Shown: positions 48,901 to 58,496 of the stretch, one piece after another
Layout of the letters: the number at the start of each line of letters is the position of its first letter
Position numbering within the stretch: the first letter of the stretch is position 1
DNA from: Pseudomaricurvus sp050633365
GTDB lineage: Bacteria; Pseudomonadota; Gammaproteobacteria; Pseudomonadales; Cellvibrionaceae
Direction of reading: 5' to 3'
DNA length: 64,000 nucleotides
Assembly (NCBI GenBank): GCA_050633365.1
Contig: JBOEGJ010000009.1
Location: 62,001 to 126,000, forward strand
Notes under the pieces: generated by a model
Databases searched by the model: none
The model's input: the letters and a program-made list of their open reading frames with translations, nothing else
What the model was told of the DNA's origin: nothing
Position numbers and translations under genes: made by a program

Positions 48901-51243
48901 TTGAAATCCAATAATAACAATACGGCAGAGGTCACAGACGCACGGGCTATGCCGCTGCGCATCCTTAAAGAGGGCGCGCTGATCGGTTTGGTGGCTTTGT
49001 GCCTTTATTTGGTTATGGCTTTGGTGAGCTATTCACCCGCCGATCCCGGTTGGTCGAAGACCGGTTCAGCGGCGGCCATTCAAAATGCAGGAGGAGCATT
49101 TGGGGCTTGGGTTGCCGATGTATTCTTTTCGTTATTTGGGTATATGTCATTTCTCTTTCCGTTGTTGATTGCGTATCGAGCGTGGCTGGTATTTCGAGAG
49201 CGCAGTAATCCCACACCATTTGATCCTGTGGTATTCGGTTTGCGTTGTATCGGTTTTGTTTTGGTGATGCTAACGACCACCGCAATGACCAGTTTATATT
49301 TTGGTGTCGATTCATCCGTTTTGCCGTTTTCAAATGGCGGAATCCTCGGCGCGAGTGTTTCCGAGGCGGTTGAGGCTGCGTTCAGCTACAACGGCGGAAC
49401 TCTGCTGTTATTATCCGTATTTTTGTTTGGCATCACTGTATTCACCGACTTGTCTTGGCTCGCGCTGATGGATAGCGTTGGTCGTCGGACGCTCGAACTT
49501 ACCGACAAGTTAAAACGTATTTGGCGTCAATACCGCCAGAAAAAAGAAGAAAAACAAAAGGTCGAGAAGGTTCAGAAAGATCGTCGTATTGCCATCGAAA
49601 AACAAGTCGAAAAGCAAAAAGAGAGAACACCGCCGAAAATTTCTCAACCGGTTAAGAAGGCCAAACCCAGTCCGCGAATTGAGAAAGAAAAGCAGACCTC
49701 GCTGTTTGGCGATACCCCTGTGGTGGGAGAGCTTCCTCCGCTGAAGTTATTGGACGCGGCTGACAAGTCCAACGACAAAGGTTTCTCGAAAGAATCTCTC
49801 GAGGCCATGTCTCGATTACTGGAGCTAAAACTCAAGGATTTTAATGTCGACGCCGAGGTCGTGTCGGTATTGCCTGGACCCGTAGTGACTCGATTTGAGT
49901 TGCAGCCTGCTGCGGGAGTCAAGGCCAGCCGTATTACCAATTTGGCCAAAGATTTGGCGCGATCCTTGGCGGTTATAAGCGTTCGTGTGGTCGAGGTAAT
50001 TCCAGGGAAGTCGGTTGTGGGAATTGAAATTCCTAATGAACATAGAGAAATGGTTCGATTGAGCGAAGTGCTCACATCGGATGTGTTCGATAACTCAAAG
50101 TCTCCCTTAACCATGGCGCTCGGTCACGACATTGAAGGCGAGCCTATCGTTGCCGATTTGGCAAAAATGCCTCACTTATTGGTGGCGGGCACCACCGGTT
50201 CGGGTAAATCCGTCGGCGTTAATGTGATGCTTTTGAGTTTGCTCTATAAGTCGACACCCAAAGAGGTGCGATTGATATTGGTGGATCCAAAAATGTTGGA
50301 GCTGTCTATCTACGAAGGCATTCCGCATTTGTTAACGCCGGTCGTGACTGACATGAAAGATGCTTCTAATGCTTTGCGTTGGAGTGTCGGTGAGATGGAG
50401 CGTCGCTATAAACTCATGGCGGCGTTGGGAGTCAGGAACTTGGCTGGGTTTAACCGCAAGGTTGAAGACGCGATTAAAAATGGTGAACCTATTTTAGATC
50501 CTACCTGGGTGCCAGAGGAGCATTTTGAAGCAGGGCAAGAAGTTGCTACCGCTCCTGCGTTGGAGTCGTTGCCAGCAATCGTGATTGTTATCGACGAGTT
50601 CGCCGACATGATGATGATTGTCGGCAAAAAAGTTGAGCAGCTAATCGCACGAATTGCGCAAAAAGCACGTGCCGCGGGCATACATTTGATTCTCGCGACT
50701 CAGCGACCTTCAGTGGACGTTATCACTGGGCTGATTAAGGCAAACGTGCCAACGCGTATTGGTTTTCAGGTTTCCTCGAAAATCGATTCTCGCACCATTC
50801 TAGATCAGGGTGGTGCTGAACAGTTATTGGGCCACGGGGATATGCTGTATTTACCTCCGGGTACCAGTGTTCCTTTGCGGGTTCACGGCGCCTTTGTCGA
50901 CGATCATGAGGTTCACGCCGTTGTTGAAGATTGGAAGCGTCGCGGTGAGCCGGATTATCTCGAGGGCGTTATCGACGAGAGTGCCAACACCATTCCGGTT
51001 CCGGGTATGGCAACAGAGGGCGAAGAGGGCAGCGACGATGAATCCGACCCGCTTTATGACGAGGCCGTTGCGTTTGTGACTGAAACGCGCAAAGCATCGA
51101 TTTCTTCTGTGCAGAGAAAACTCAGGGTGGGTTACAACCGCGCTGCGCGCTTGATCGAAACCATGGAGGCCGCGGGCGTAGTTACTGAGATGGGAGCCAA
51201 CGGCGGCCGCGAGGTTCTCGCGCCCGCGCCACCTCGTCACTAA
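48901..51243 (+). CDS. ftsK: DNA translocase FtsK
   Basis: The 780-residue protein couples division to chromosome segregation. It has four N-terminal membrane segments (about residues 25-190), a short charged linker (about 195-290; E. coli's is much longer), and the motor domain with Walker A AGTTGSGKSVGVN (about residue 430) and Walker B IVIVIDEFADMM. The C-terminal gamma winged helix (SISSVQRKLRVGYNRAARLIETME) reads KOPS sequences. The start is TTG at 48901 with only a weak GGGTG upstream. Confidence 0.95.
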   Translation: MKSNNNNTAEVTDARAMPLRILKEGALIGLVALCLYLVMALVSYSPADPGWSKTGSAAAIQNAGGAFGAWVADVFFSLFGYMSFLFPLLIAYRAWLVFRERSNPTPFDPVVFGLRCIGFVLVMLTTTAMTSLYFGVDSSVLPFSNGGILGASVSEAVEAAFSYNGGTLLLLSVFLFGITVFTDLSWLALMDSVGRRTLELTDKLKRIWRQYRQKKEEKQKVEKVQKDRRIAIEKQVEKQKERTPPKISQPVKKAKPSPRIEKEKQTSLFGDTPVVGELPPLKLLDAADKSNDKGFSKESLEAMSRLLELKLKDFNVDAEVVSVLPGPVVTRFELQPAAGVKASRITNLAKDLARSLAVISVRVVEVIPGKSVVGIEIPNEHREMVRLSEVLTSDVFDNSKSPLTMALGHDIEGEPIVADLAKMPHLLVAGTTGSGKSVGVNVMLLSLLYKSTPKEVRLILVDPKMLELSIYEGIPHLLTPVVTDMKDASNALRWSVGEMERRYKLMAALGVRNLAGFNRKVEDAIKNGEPILDPTWVPEEHFEAGQEVATAPALESLPAIVIVIDEFADMMMIVGKKVEQLIARIAQKARAAGIHLILATQRPSVDVITGLIKANVPTRIGFQVSSKIDSRTILDQGGAEQLLGHGDMLYLPPGTSVPLRVHGAFVDDHEVHAVVEDWKRRGEPDYLEGVIDESANTIPVPGMATEGEEGSDDESDPLYDEAVAFVTETRKASISSVQRKLRVGYNRAARLIETMEAAGVVTEMGANGGREVLAPAPPRH

Positions 51244-51326
51244 GGGTTCATCAACCGTTAATCGATTCGGACGATAATGGCCCGAAAGCGCAAGGCCAAA
51301 AAATTGAGAAAAACTCTGGGGGTTTT

Positions 51327-52040
51327 ATGTCTATCGATACACTGATTTCTTTGTCTCGGCGGGTGGTTAAAGCAAAACGCGGCAGCGTCACTGTGTTGGC
51401 GATATCGCTGTTGTGTCTGACTGTGTCGGTCGGAGCTGAAAATACTGTCAAAGATAGTGCGCTGGTCATTGAAAGCGCTGTTACTGAAGACGACGCTGCG
51501 ATTCGGTTGGTGGAAACTCTTACGCCTTTGCAATCGCTTGCAGGCTCGTTTGATCAGCGTCAAACAGGGGCGGAGGGCGAGCTGCTGAGTGAGTCGTCCG
51601 GTGAGTTCAAGATGCAGCGGCCGGGCTTGCTGCGCTGGCAAACCGTGGAGCCGTTTCCTCAGTTGTTGGTGACCGATGGAGTCGATATTTGGATGTACGA
51701 TCCGGATCTCGAACAGGTCACTATTTCAAAGGTCGCATCACAACTCAATAACACACCCGCGGTGATTTTCTCTGGTGACTTGGAGCAGCTCAACAAGTCA
51801 TATCGAGTAACTTTTAGAGGGGGCGATCAGTACCGTTTGCGTCCGATCGACTCGGAAAACAGCTTTCAGCGTCTCGACTTGGCCTTCACCGATGGCGTGC
51901 TTAGCGAAATGGTCATACTCGATAGTTTTGGCCAGCTAACCGAGTTTCGATTGCGAAATGTTTCACCGAGCGATTCTCTCTCGCTTGATGAATTTCAATT
52001 TGTCCCACCTGAAGGCACAGACGTATTTTTCAATGAGTGA
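51327..52040 (+). CDS. lolA: Outer membrane lipoprotein carrier LolA
   Basis: The 237-residue periplasmic chaperone carries lipoproteins from LolCDE to LolB. A long signal peptide ends near GAENT (about residue 37). The mature protein has LAGSFDQRQTG, SGEFKMQRPGLLRWQTVEPFPQLLVTDG and WMYDPDLEQVTISK, the standard LolA pattern. GGGGG precedes the ATG. It overlaps rarA by eight bases, so the two are coupled; ftsK-lolA-rarA-crcB-serS is the common gammaproteobacterial order. Confidence 0.94.
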   Translation: MSIDTLISLSRRVVKAKRGSVTVLAISLLCLTVSVGAENTVKDSALVIESAVTEDDAAIRLVETLTPLQSLAGSFDQRQTGAEGELLSESSGEFKMQRPGLLRWQTVEPFPQLLVTDGVDIWMYDPDLEQVTISKVASQLNNTPAVIFSGDLEQLNKSYRVTFRGGDQYRLRPIDSENSFQRLDLAFTDGVLSEMVILDSFGQLTEFRLRNVSPSDSLSLDEFQFVPPEGTDVFFNE

Positions 52041-53373
52041 TCTTTTTGCCGAGCAGGTCTATCAGCCGCTAGCGGCTAGAATGCGACCGCGTCATCCCGA
52101 TCAGTATATCGGGCAGCAGCATTTGTTTTCACCGGGAAAGCCATTGCGCGAATCCATCGTGAGAAAGCAGCTCCACTCGATGGTACTTTGGGGGCCTCCG
52201 GGGGTGGGTAAAACCTCGATGGCAAGAATGATTGCGGAAATTACCGATGCGCATTTCGAAACTATTTCGGCGGTTTTGGCTGGAGTTAAGGATATTCGCG
52301 CCGCCGTTGCCACAGCTCAGCAGTTACAGCAACAATCTGGCCGTAAAACTTTGCTGTTTGTCGATGAGGTCCATCGTTTTAACAAAGCTCAGCAAGATGC
52401 GTTTTTGCCTTTTGTTGAGGACGGTACGGTTATCTTCATCGGCGCTACCACCGAAAACCCGTCATTCTCGCTCAATAATGCACTGCTTTCTCGCTCGCGA
52501 GTTTATGTCTTGCGCGGTCTCGAGCACGGCGATCTGTGTCGGATGGCGGCGGAGGCGCTGGTTGATTCAGAGCGCGGGCTTGGCCAGTTGGACATTGATT
52601 TCCACGAGGATTTGATTGCGACCTTAGCTCACGCGGCGGATGGGGACGGCCGTAAAATTCTGAATTTGATCGAGATCGCGGTGGATCTTGCGGATCAAGT
52701 CGAGGGTAGGTTGACGGTTACCAGTGACATCGTCGACGAAATTCTCGCCAATGACGTGCGTCGATTTGATAAGGGAGGCGATCTCTTTTACGAACAGATC
52801 TCCGCTTTGCACAAGTCGGTTCGTGGCTCTTCCGCCGACGGCGCGCTCTATTGGTTTGCGAGAATGCTCGACGGCGGCTGCGATCCGCTCTACATTGCGC
52901 GCCGAGTTGTGCGCATGGCCAGTGAAGATATCGGCAATGCCGATCCGCGCGCCTTACAGATTTGTCTCAATGCCTGGGAGACGCAAGAGCGATTGGGCAG
53001 TCCCGAGGGGGAATTGGCCATTGCTCAGGCGTTGCTCTACTTGGCGGCGGCCCCCAAGAGCAATGCGGTATATAAGGCTTTCAACGAAGCCATGGCAGAT
53101 GTAAAATCCCAGCCCAGCTATGACGTGCCCATGCATCTTCGCAACGCGCCCACTAAGCTGATGAAGTCGATGGATTACGGCGCAGAATATCGCTACGCTC
53201 ACGACGAACCCGGCGGTTACGCGGCAGGGGAATGCTATTTCCCCGAAGAGCTTCAGCCGAGGGATTATTACCGCCCGGTTGAAAGAGGGCTAGAGCAAAA
53301 AATAGGGGATAAACTGCGTTATCTGAACGAGCTCGACCAGCAAAGTTCTTGGCGCCGTTATCTCGACGAATGA
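52033..53373 (+). CDS. rarA: Replication-associated recombination AAA+ protein RarA (MgsA)
   Basis: The 446-residue ATPase acts at stalled replication forks. It has Walker A LWGPPGVGKTS (about residue 53), Walker B LLFVDEVHRFNKAQQDAFLP, sensor GATTENPSFSLNNALLSRSRVY and the C-terminal tetramerisation domain with YIARRVVRMASEDIGNADP. The ATG at 52033 overlaps the end of lolA. An in-frame ATG 75 bases upstream falls inside lolA and is not needed. Confidence 0.95.
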   Translation: MSDLFAEQVYQPLAARMRPRHPDQYIGQQHLFSPGKPLRESIVRKQLHSMVLWGPPGVGKTSMARMIAEITDAHFETISAVLAGVKDIRAAVATAQQLQQQSGRKTLLFVDEVHRFNKAQQDAFLPFVEDGTVIFIGATTENPSFSLNNALLSRSRVYVLRGLEHGDLCRMAAEALVDSERGLGQLDIDFHEDLIATLAHAADGDGRKILNLIEIAVDLADQVEGRLTVTSDIVDEILANDVRRFDKGGDLFYEQISALHKSVRGSSADGALYWFARMLDGGCDPLYIARRVVRMASEDIGNADPRALQICLNAWETQERLGSPEGELAIAQALLYLAAAPKSNAVYKAFNEAMADVKSQPSYDVPMHLRNAPTKLMKSMDYGAEYRYAHDEPGGYAAGECYFPEELQPRDYYRPVERGLEQKIGDKLRYLNELDQQSSWRRYLDE

Positions 53374-53406
53374 TTAACACATTGACGTAATCGTAGACGA
53401 TAAATT

Positions 53407-53781
53407 ATGACTTGGTTGGCAGTCGCAATCGGTGGGGCTTTAGGGGCAATGAGTCGCTACGCCGTCACACTATATACATTTCCACTCTTAGCAAATCGAT
53501 TTCCCAGCGCCACCTTAACGGTGAACGTTTTGGGTTCATTGTTGATTGGCGTTTGCTATGTGCTGATTATTGAGAAAAGTGTGATCTCCCCGGACCATAG
53601 AAGTTGGTTGATGGCGGGCTTTCTCGGTGCTTTTACAACTTTTTCGACCTTTGCCTTAGATGCAGTAACACTTTGGCAGAACGGTCACGGACAACTGGCG
53701 GCACTCTATGTCGCGACCAGTGTAACCGCGTGCATTGCCGCAGTAGCGCTTGGTATTCACTGTACACTCAGACTTCTTTAA
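53407..53781 (+). CDS. crcB: Fluoride ion channel CrcB (Fluc)
   Basis: The 124-residue protein has four membrane segments and the family motifs GGALGAMSRY, TLTVNVLGSLLIG and GFLGAFTTFSTFALD. The Asn and the two Phe residues of the fluoride path are present. It works as a dual-topology dimer that exports fluoride. I looked for a fluoride riboswitch in the 33 bases upstream and see none. It lies between rarA and serS, 12 bases before serS. Confidence 0.94.
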   Translation: MTWLAVAIGGALGAMSRYAVTLYTFPLLANRFPSATLTVNVLGSLLIGVCYVLIIEKSVISPDHRSWLMAGFLGAFTTFSTFALDAVTLWQNGHGQLAALYVATSVTACIAAVALGIHCTLRLL

Positions 53782-53793
53782 CGGTTTATTACT

Positions 53794-55071
53794 ATGCTTG
53801 ACCCCAAATTTATTCGCAGTAACCCCGAAGCCACAAAGTTGGCTCTCGCCAAAAAAGGTTTCGATCTTGATATCGACGCGCTAACGGCGCTCGAAGAAGA
53901 GCGTAAAGCCATTCAGGTAAAGACCGAAAACCTGCAGCAAGAGCGCAACTCTCGATCAAAGGGCATTGGTAAGGCCAAGGCTGCTGGTGAGGATATTGCA
54001 CCGCTATTGAAAGAGGTCGATGATCTTAAGCAGGAATTGTCGGCTGCAGAGGCTCAGCTGACAGAAGTTCAGTCTAAGCTCGAAGTTATACTCAGTGGCA
54101 TTCCTAATGTGCCTGCTGACGAGGTGCCCGAGGGAAGTGACGAGGACGATAACGTCGAGATCCGTCGCTGGGGTGAGCCTCGAGCATTTGATTTCGATGT
54201 GGTTGATCACGTGGACTTGGGCGCGAACTTAAACGGTCTCGACTTCGATACAGCGTCAAAGCTGACCGGTTCACGCTTCGCGGTTATGCAGGGTGGTGTT
54301 GCTCGTCTGCACAGGGCATTGACCCAATTTATGCTCAATACCCATACTGGGGAGCATGGCTATGAAGAAATCTATGTACCTTATATTGTTAATAAGGAGT
54401 CTCTTTACGGTACCGGCCAGTTGCCCAAATTTGAGGATGATCTGTTTAAGCTCGATGACGAGCGCGACTTTTATTTGATCCCCACGGCCGAAGTTCCTGT
54501 AACGAATATTCTTCGCAATGAAATTGTTCGTGACGACAGCTTGCTGCCCATTAAGTTTGCCTGCCATACACCGTGCTTTCGATCCGAAGCCGGCAGCCAC
54601 GGTCGCGATACCCGCGGAATGATTCGTCAGCACCAGTTTGAAAAGGTCGAATTGGTGCAATTCGTCAAGCCGGAGCAATCGGATGCCGCGTTGGAAGAGT
54701 TAACAGGACACGCTGAAGCCATTCTGCAAGCGCTAGGTTTGCCTTATCGAACCGTCATTCTTTGTGGTGGTGATTTAGGCTTTTCTGCGGCCAAGACGTT
54801 GGATATCGAAGTGTGGGTGCCATCCCAGGACAAATACCGCGAGATCTCCTCTTGCAGCTCGTTCCGCGATTTCCAAGCCCGCCGAATGAAGGCGCGTTTC
54901 AAGAATCCCGAGACCGGTAAGCCAGAATTGCTGCATACGGTAAACGGTTCGGGTTTGGCAGTGGGTCGCACTCTGATCGCGGTGCTTGAGAACTATCAGC
55001 AAGCCGACGGCAGCGTGATTATTCCAGAGGTGTTGAGGCCTTACATGGGCGGCGTTGAGCGCATCAGTTAA
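53794..55071 (+). CDS. serS: Seryl-tRNA synthetase
   Basis: The 425-residue class II synthetase has the N-terminal coiled-coil arm (about residues 25-105), motif 2 FRSEAGSHGRDTRGMIRQHQFEKVELV and motif 3 VNGSGLAVGRTLIAVLENYQ. It charges tRNA-Ser; a tRNA-Ser(UGA) gene is at 26515-26605. It is 12 bases after crcB and is the last gene of the ftsK run before an unusual repeat and hairpin. Confidence 0.96.
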   Translation: MLDPKFIRSNPEATKLALAKKGFDLDIDALTALEEERKAIQVKTENLQQERNSRSKGIGKAKAAGEDIAPLLKEVDDLKQELSAAEAQLTEVQSKLEVILSGIPNVPADEVPEGSDEDDNVEIRRWGEPRAFDFDVVDHVDLGANLNGLDFDTASKLTGSRFAVMQGGVARLHRALTQFMLNTHTGEHGYEEIYVPYIVNKESLYGTGQLPKFEDDLFKLDDERDFYLIPTAEVPVTNILRNEIVRDDSLLPIKFACHTPCFRSEAGSHGRDTRGMIRQHQFEKVELVQFVKPEQSDAALEELTGHAEAILQALGLPYRTVILCGGDLGFSAAKTLDIEVWVPSQDKYREISSCSSFRDFQARRMKARFKNPETGKPELLHTVNGSGLAVGRTLIAVLENYQQADGSVIIPEVLRPYMGGVERIS

Positions 55072-55077
55072 GCTCTG

Positions 55078-55118
55078 AGGATCTAGGATCTAGGATCTAG
55101 GATCTAGGATCTAGGTCT
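55078..55118 (+). repeat. Tandem heptamer AGGATCT repeat
   Basis: Five perfect copies of AGGATCT (55078-55112) and one truncated AGGTCT (55113-55118), starting six bases after the serS stop. Each unit contains GATC, and each junction makes CTAG, a tetramer that is rare in most bacterial genomes. Confidence 0.95.
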
Positions 55119-55191
55119 GTCCTTTAAGGGACCCTATGGCGCAGGAGCGGCCTCGTGAGTCGCTTCTTCGTTGATATTCGTCTATCTATTG

Positions 55192-55220
55192 ATTAACACT
55201 CGCTGTCGGCGAGTGTTAAT
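55192..55220 (+). other. Long hairpin between serS and cysG
   Basis: ATTAACACTCGC and GCGAGTGTTAAT form a perfect 12-bp stem with a five-base loop, followed by TGATG and six T. It may be the serS terminator in a loose form, or a structure in the cysG leader, since cysG starts 33 bases later. Confidence 0.65.
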
Positions 55221-55252
55221 TGATGTTTTTTCTGCGGGGCTCTTCAAGCGTC

Positions 55253-56647
55253 ATGAATTATTTTCCTCTATTTATTCGGCTGCGCGATCGGCGTTGTTTG
55301 GTTGTTGGTGGCGGACAGGTCGCCTTTCGCAAGATCAATTGGCTTGTTAAAGCGGGCGCTAAGATCACGGTGATGGCAACCGAGATAAATGCCGGGTTGC
55401 AGGATCTAGAGAAAGCTGGAATGTTAGATTGGGTGGCGGGCGAAATTTCGGTTTCTGAGCTATCTCTCCAAGGCTATTATCTGGTCGTTGCTGCGACCGA
55501 CAACGAAAATCTCAACAGTGCTATTGCTGGCCATGCGGCAGCGCAGGGTGTGCATTGTAATGTTGCCAGTAATGCCGATGATGGAGACGTCATCTTGCCA
55601 TCTATTATCGATAGAGATCCGCTGGTGGTGGCCCTGCATAGTGGCGGCAAATCTCCCACGGTAACGCGCTACTTAAAACGTCAGCTGGAGGCCTTTATCC
55701 CTCGAGACATCGCTAGGCTCGTAAGTTGGGCCGAGCAGTGGCGCTCAGCGGTTAAGTCGGGTATCACCGGCATTCTCCAGCGGCAGCGCTTTTGGGATCG
55801 ATTACTTTCCGGGGTTGCGGCTGAGTCTGTTATGAGTGGCGATCGCTCTAAGGCCGATCAGGTGCTTCGGCAGCGCTTGGGTAGCGCAGCGCAAGGCCAT
55901 ACCGAGGGTGAGGTGTTCCTGGTGGGTGCCGGTCCCGGCGACCCAGAATTACTGACTTTAAAAGCGCTTAGGCTTATTCAGCAGGCAGATGTGGTCCTCT
56001 ACGACCGCTTGGTTTCGGAGCCTATTTTGGATCTACTGCCTAACACGTGCGAGCGTATTTATGTGGGCAAGCGTCAGGCCGACCATGCGCTGCCACAAAC
56101 TGATATCAATCAAACGCTGGTTGATCTCGCCAAGCAGGGCAGAAATGTCCTGCGTCTAAAAGGCGGGGATCCATTTATTTTTGGTAGAGGCGGGGAAGAA
56201 ATAGAGCTTTTAGCCGACAATGACGTGTCTTTTCAGGTGGTGCCTGGCATTACCGCAGCTTCTGGCTGCGCCGCCTATTCAGGGATTCCACTAACCCATC
56301 GAGATTATTCCCAGTCGGTGCGTTTTGTCACGGGCCATCTCAAGAGCGATGAAACCAATTTACCTTGGCCTGAATTGGCTCAAGAACGTCAAACCTTGGT
56401 GTTTTACATGGGGCTTACCGGGCTTGAGAGAATTTGCCGTTCACTCATCGAGCACGGGCGTCATGCTGATACTCCGGCGGCAATTATTGAGCGCGGTACA
56501 ACACCGAATCAACGTGTTATTACGGCGACTCTAGCCACTTTGGCTGCTGAAATCGATCGCCAAGTGGTCAAAGCACCCACATTATTGCTGATCGGTGAGG
56601 TGGTAAACCTTCACGAAAGGCTTCAGTGGTATAAAACTGGCGGCTAA
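55253..56647 (+). CDS. cysG: Siroheme synthase CysG
   Basis: The 464-residue protein makes siroheme from uroporphyrinogen III. The N-terminal half is the dehydrogenase/ferrochelatase (RCLVVGGGQVAFRKI and GDVILPSIIDRDPLVVALHSGGKSP). The C-terminal half (from about residue 215) is the SAM-dependent methyltransferase (FLVGAGPGDPELLTLKAL, ADVVLYDRLVS, LRLKGGDPFIFGRGGEE). Siroheme is needed by CysI, encoded at the window's right end. ATG 55253 gives the standard N-terminus. Confidence 0.95.
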   Translation: MNYFPLFIRLRDRRCLVVGGGQVAFRKINWLVKAGAKITVMATEINAGLQDLEKAGMLDWVAGEISVSELSLQGYYLVVAATDNENLNSAIAGHAAAQGVHCNVASNADDGDVILPSIIDRDPLVVALHSGGKSPTVTRYLKRQLEAFIPRDIARLVSWAEQWRSAVKSGITGILQRQRFWDRLLSGVAAESVMSGDRSKADQVLRQRLGSAAQGHTEGEVFLVGAGPGDPELLTLKALRLIQQADVVLYDRLVSEPILDLLPNTCERIYVGKRQADHALPQTDINQTLVDLAKQGRNVLRLKGGDPFIFGRGGEEIELLADNDVSFQVVPGITAASGCAAYSGIPLTHRDYSQSVRFVTGHLKSDETNLPWPELAQERQTLVFYMGLTGLERICRSLIEHGRHADTPAAIIERGTTPNQRVITATLATLAAEIDRQVVKAPTLLLIGEVVNLHERLQWYKTGG

Positions 56648-56849
56648 ATCATCTTTGTTAGAGTTTCGATGTAAAGGCCCTATGGATACTGCCGATATGC
56701 TTGTGCAGAAGGCCGCGTCAACCGATTGCTAATGTCTAGATGATATATAAACAGCAAAAGGTAGCGACTTTATAGGCTTAGACTATGCTTGTAACAGCAA
56801 CTCTTGGTCTATAACGGCTATATATCTGTCTGTCACGGGAAACCTATCC

Positions 56850-58469
56850 ATGAGCTGGTTGAGCAATTTAAGTATCAAATACAAAATTCTTCTGATTCCT
56901 TTGGTGGCGATCTTAGGCTTTGTGCTGTTTCTTCTCTTTATTATCAATTCAGGCAGCAAGAACGCTGATCGCCTAGAAGAAGTCAAAAAGGTGTCTTTTC
57001 CAGTTCTCGAAATGGCAAATAGTAACATCGTCATTTTCTCGCGAATGAATGAATTAATGACTAGCGCTGCCAGTACTGGCGAGCAAGATATGCTCGACAA
57101 TGCTCGCAAGAATTATGATGAGCTGAAAAAGAATTTCCAAAGTCAGCGCTCGATGAGGCCCAATGACAGCGGCGAGCTGAACGCTCTCGAGGCAGAGTTA
57201 AAGCGCTTTGGCGATATCTCGTTTTCGCTCACCCAGAACATGATTGATGGCACCATGGATTTCTCGCGTATTGCTGAAATCGCAGAGAACAAACGCCAGA
57301 GCTTCGAAAAAATAACTCGTTCTTTAAGTGGTTATCGTGATTCAAGTCTGAGTCACTTTAATAAAGGTGTTGACGAAACCATTGCCACCGAAAAAGATAA
57401 TCTGAGCGCCGGAGTCATCATTGGCGTAATTACCGTGGTACTTACCTTGGTGATCTCTTTTAGCATCCTAATGATTATCACTAAGGGAATGGATCAAATT
57501 ATTCAGTCGCTTCGCGATATTGCTCAGGGCGAAGGAGATCTCACGCAAAGGCTTGAGCAAAACAGCGAAGATGAACTGGGTACCTTGGTGCATTGGTTTA
57601 ACGTTTTCGTAGAGAAATTACACAGTACCATTGGCGATGTCATTCAAGTCATTACCCCTTTGACCAATGTTTCTCAGGAGTTGAACACCGTCTCGGCAAA
57701 AACATCAGAAGTGTCCAGCGAGCAAACTCGCGCGTCGACCTTGGTTTCAAACGCTATGGACGACATGCTGCGCAGTGTCACTAATGTCGCCGAAAATGCA
57801 GGTTCTGCGGCGCAAGCTGCGGACGATGCCGATGGCGAAGCCAAGCAGGGCTTGTCGATCGTTCAAAGTACCGTTACCTCGATTAATGATTTGGCCGCTG
57901 AGGTTGAACGTGCCGCTGAAGTGATTATTAAGCTCGAATCTGATACAGAGAGCGTCGGCGGTATTTTGGATGTCATCAAGGGTATTGCTGAGCAGACAAA
58001 CTTACTGGCACTCAACGCGGCTATCGAAGCGGCTCGAGCAGGTGAGCAAGGACGTGGATTTGCCGTGGTGGCCGATGAGGTTCGAACTTTAGCGTCGAGA
58101 ACTCAAGAGTCGACCCACGAGATTCAAACTGTCATTGAACAACTACAGAGCGCTGCTCGTTCAGCGGTTGGCGTGATGGAGCAGGGCAAAGAACAGGCTC
58201 AGAAGAGTGTTGAGCAGGCTGGCGCAACGGGCGCTTCGTTAGAGGCAATTACAGCCAAAGTGACGTCAATCACCGACATGAATCAGCAAATTGCTGGCGC
58301 TACGGAAGAGCAGCAGAGCTTTGCTAATGATATTCAGCAAAATGTGGTTAGCATGAGGGATGCCTCTGAGGTTGCAGAGCAAAACACCTATAAGGTCTCC
58401 GACTTGAGCACCTCGTTGAAGAGTTTGGCCGATCAATTGGATAGAGTGTCTTCTCAATTTAAGGTTTAA
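56850..58469 (+). CDS. Methyl-accepting chemotaxis protein
   Basis: The 539-residue receptor has a first membrane segment (about residues 13-33), a periplasmic helical sensor region of about 150 residues, a second membrane segment (about 188-208), a HAMP domain (about 209-262) and the signalling domain with the hairpin tip EQTNLLALNAAIEAARAGEQGRGFAVVADEVR. The ligand is unknown. No CheB/CheR-binding pentapeptide is seen at the C-terminus. A small basic protein gene follows 27 bases later. Confidence 0.93.
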   Translation: MSWLSNLSIKYKILLIPLVAILGFVLFLLFIINSGSKNADRLEEVKKVSFPVLEMANSNIVIFSRMNELMTSAASTGEQDMLDNARKNYDELKKNFQSQRSMRPNDSGELNALEAELKRFGDISFSLTQNMIDGTMDFSRIAEIAENKRQSFEKITRSLSGYRDSSLSHFNKGVDETIATEKDNLSAGVIIGVITVVLTLVISFSILMIITKGMDQIIQSLRDIAQGEGDLTQRLEQNSEDELGTLVHWFNVFVEKLHSTIGDVIQVITPLTNVSQELNTVSAKTSEVSSEQTRASTLVSNAMDDMLRSVTNVAENAGSAAQAADDADGEAKQGLSIVQSTVTSINDLAAEVERAAEVIIKLESDTESVGGILDVIKGIAEQTNLLALNAAIEAARAGEQGRGFAVVADEVRTLASRTQESTHEIQTVIEQLQSAARSAVGVMEQGKEQAQKSVEQAGATGASLEAITAKVTSITDMNQQIAGATEEQQSFANDIQQNVVSMRDASEVAEQNTYKVSDLSTSLKSLADQLDRVSSQFKV

Positions 58470-58496
58470 TAACGCGTCGATAGTGGAGGGTGAGTG

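Noticed and set aside
53374..53406. Fluoride riboswitch before crcB.
   Set aside because: Only 33 bases separate crcB from rarA, and no pseudoknot-like consensus is seen.
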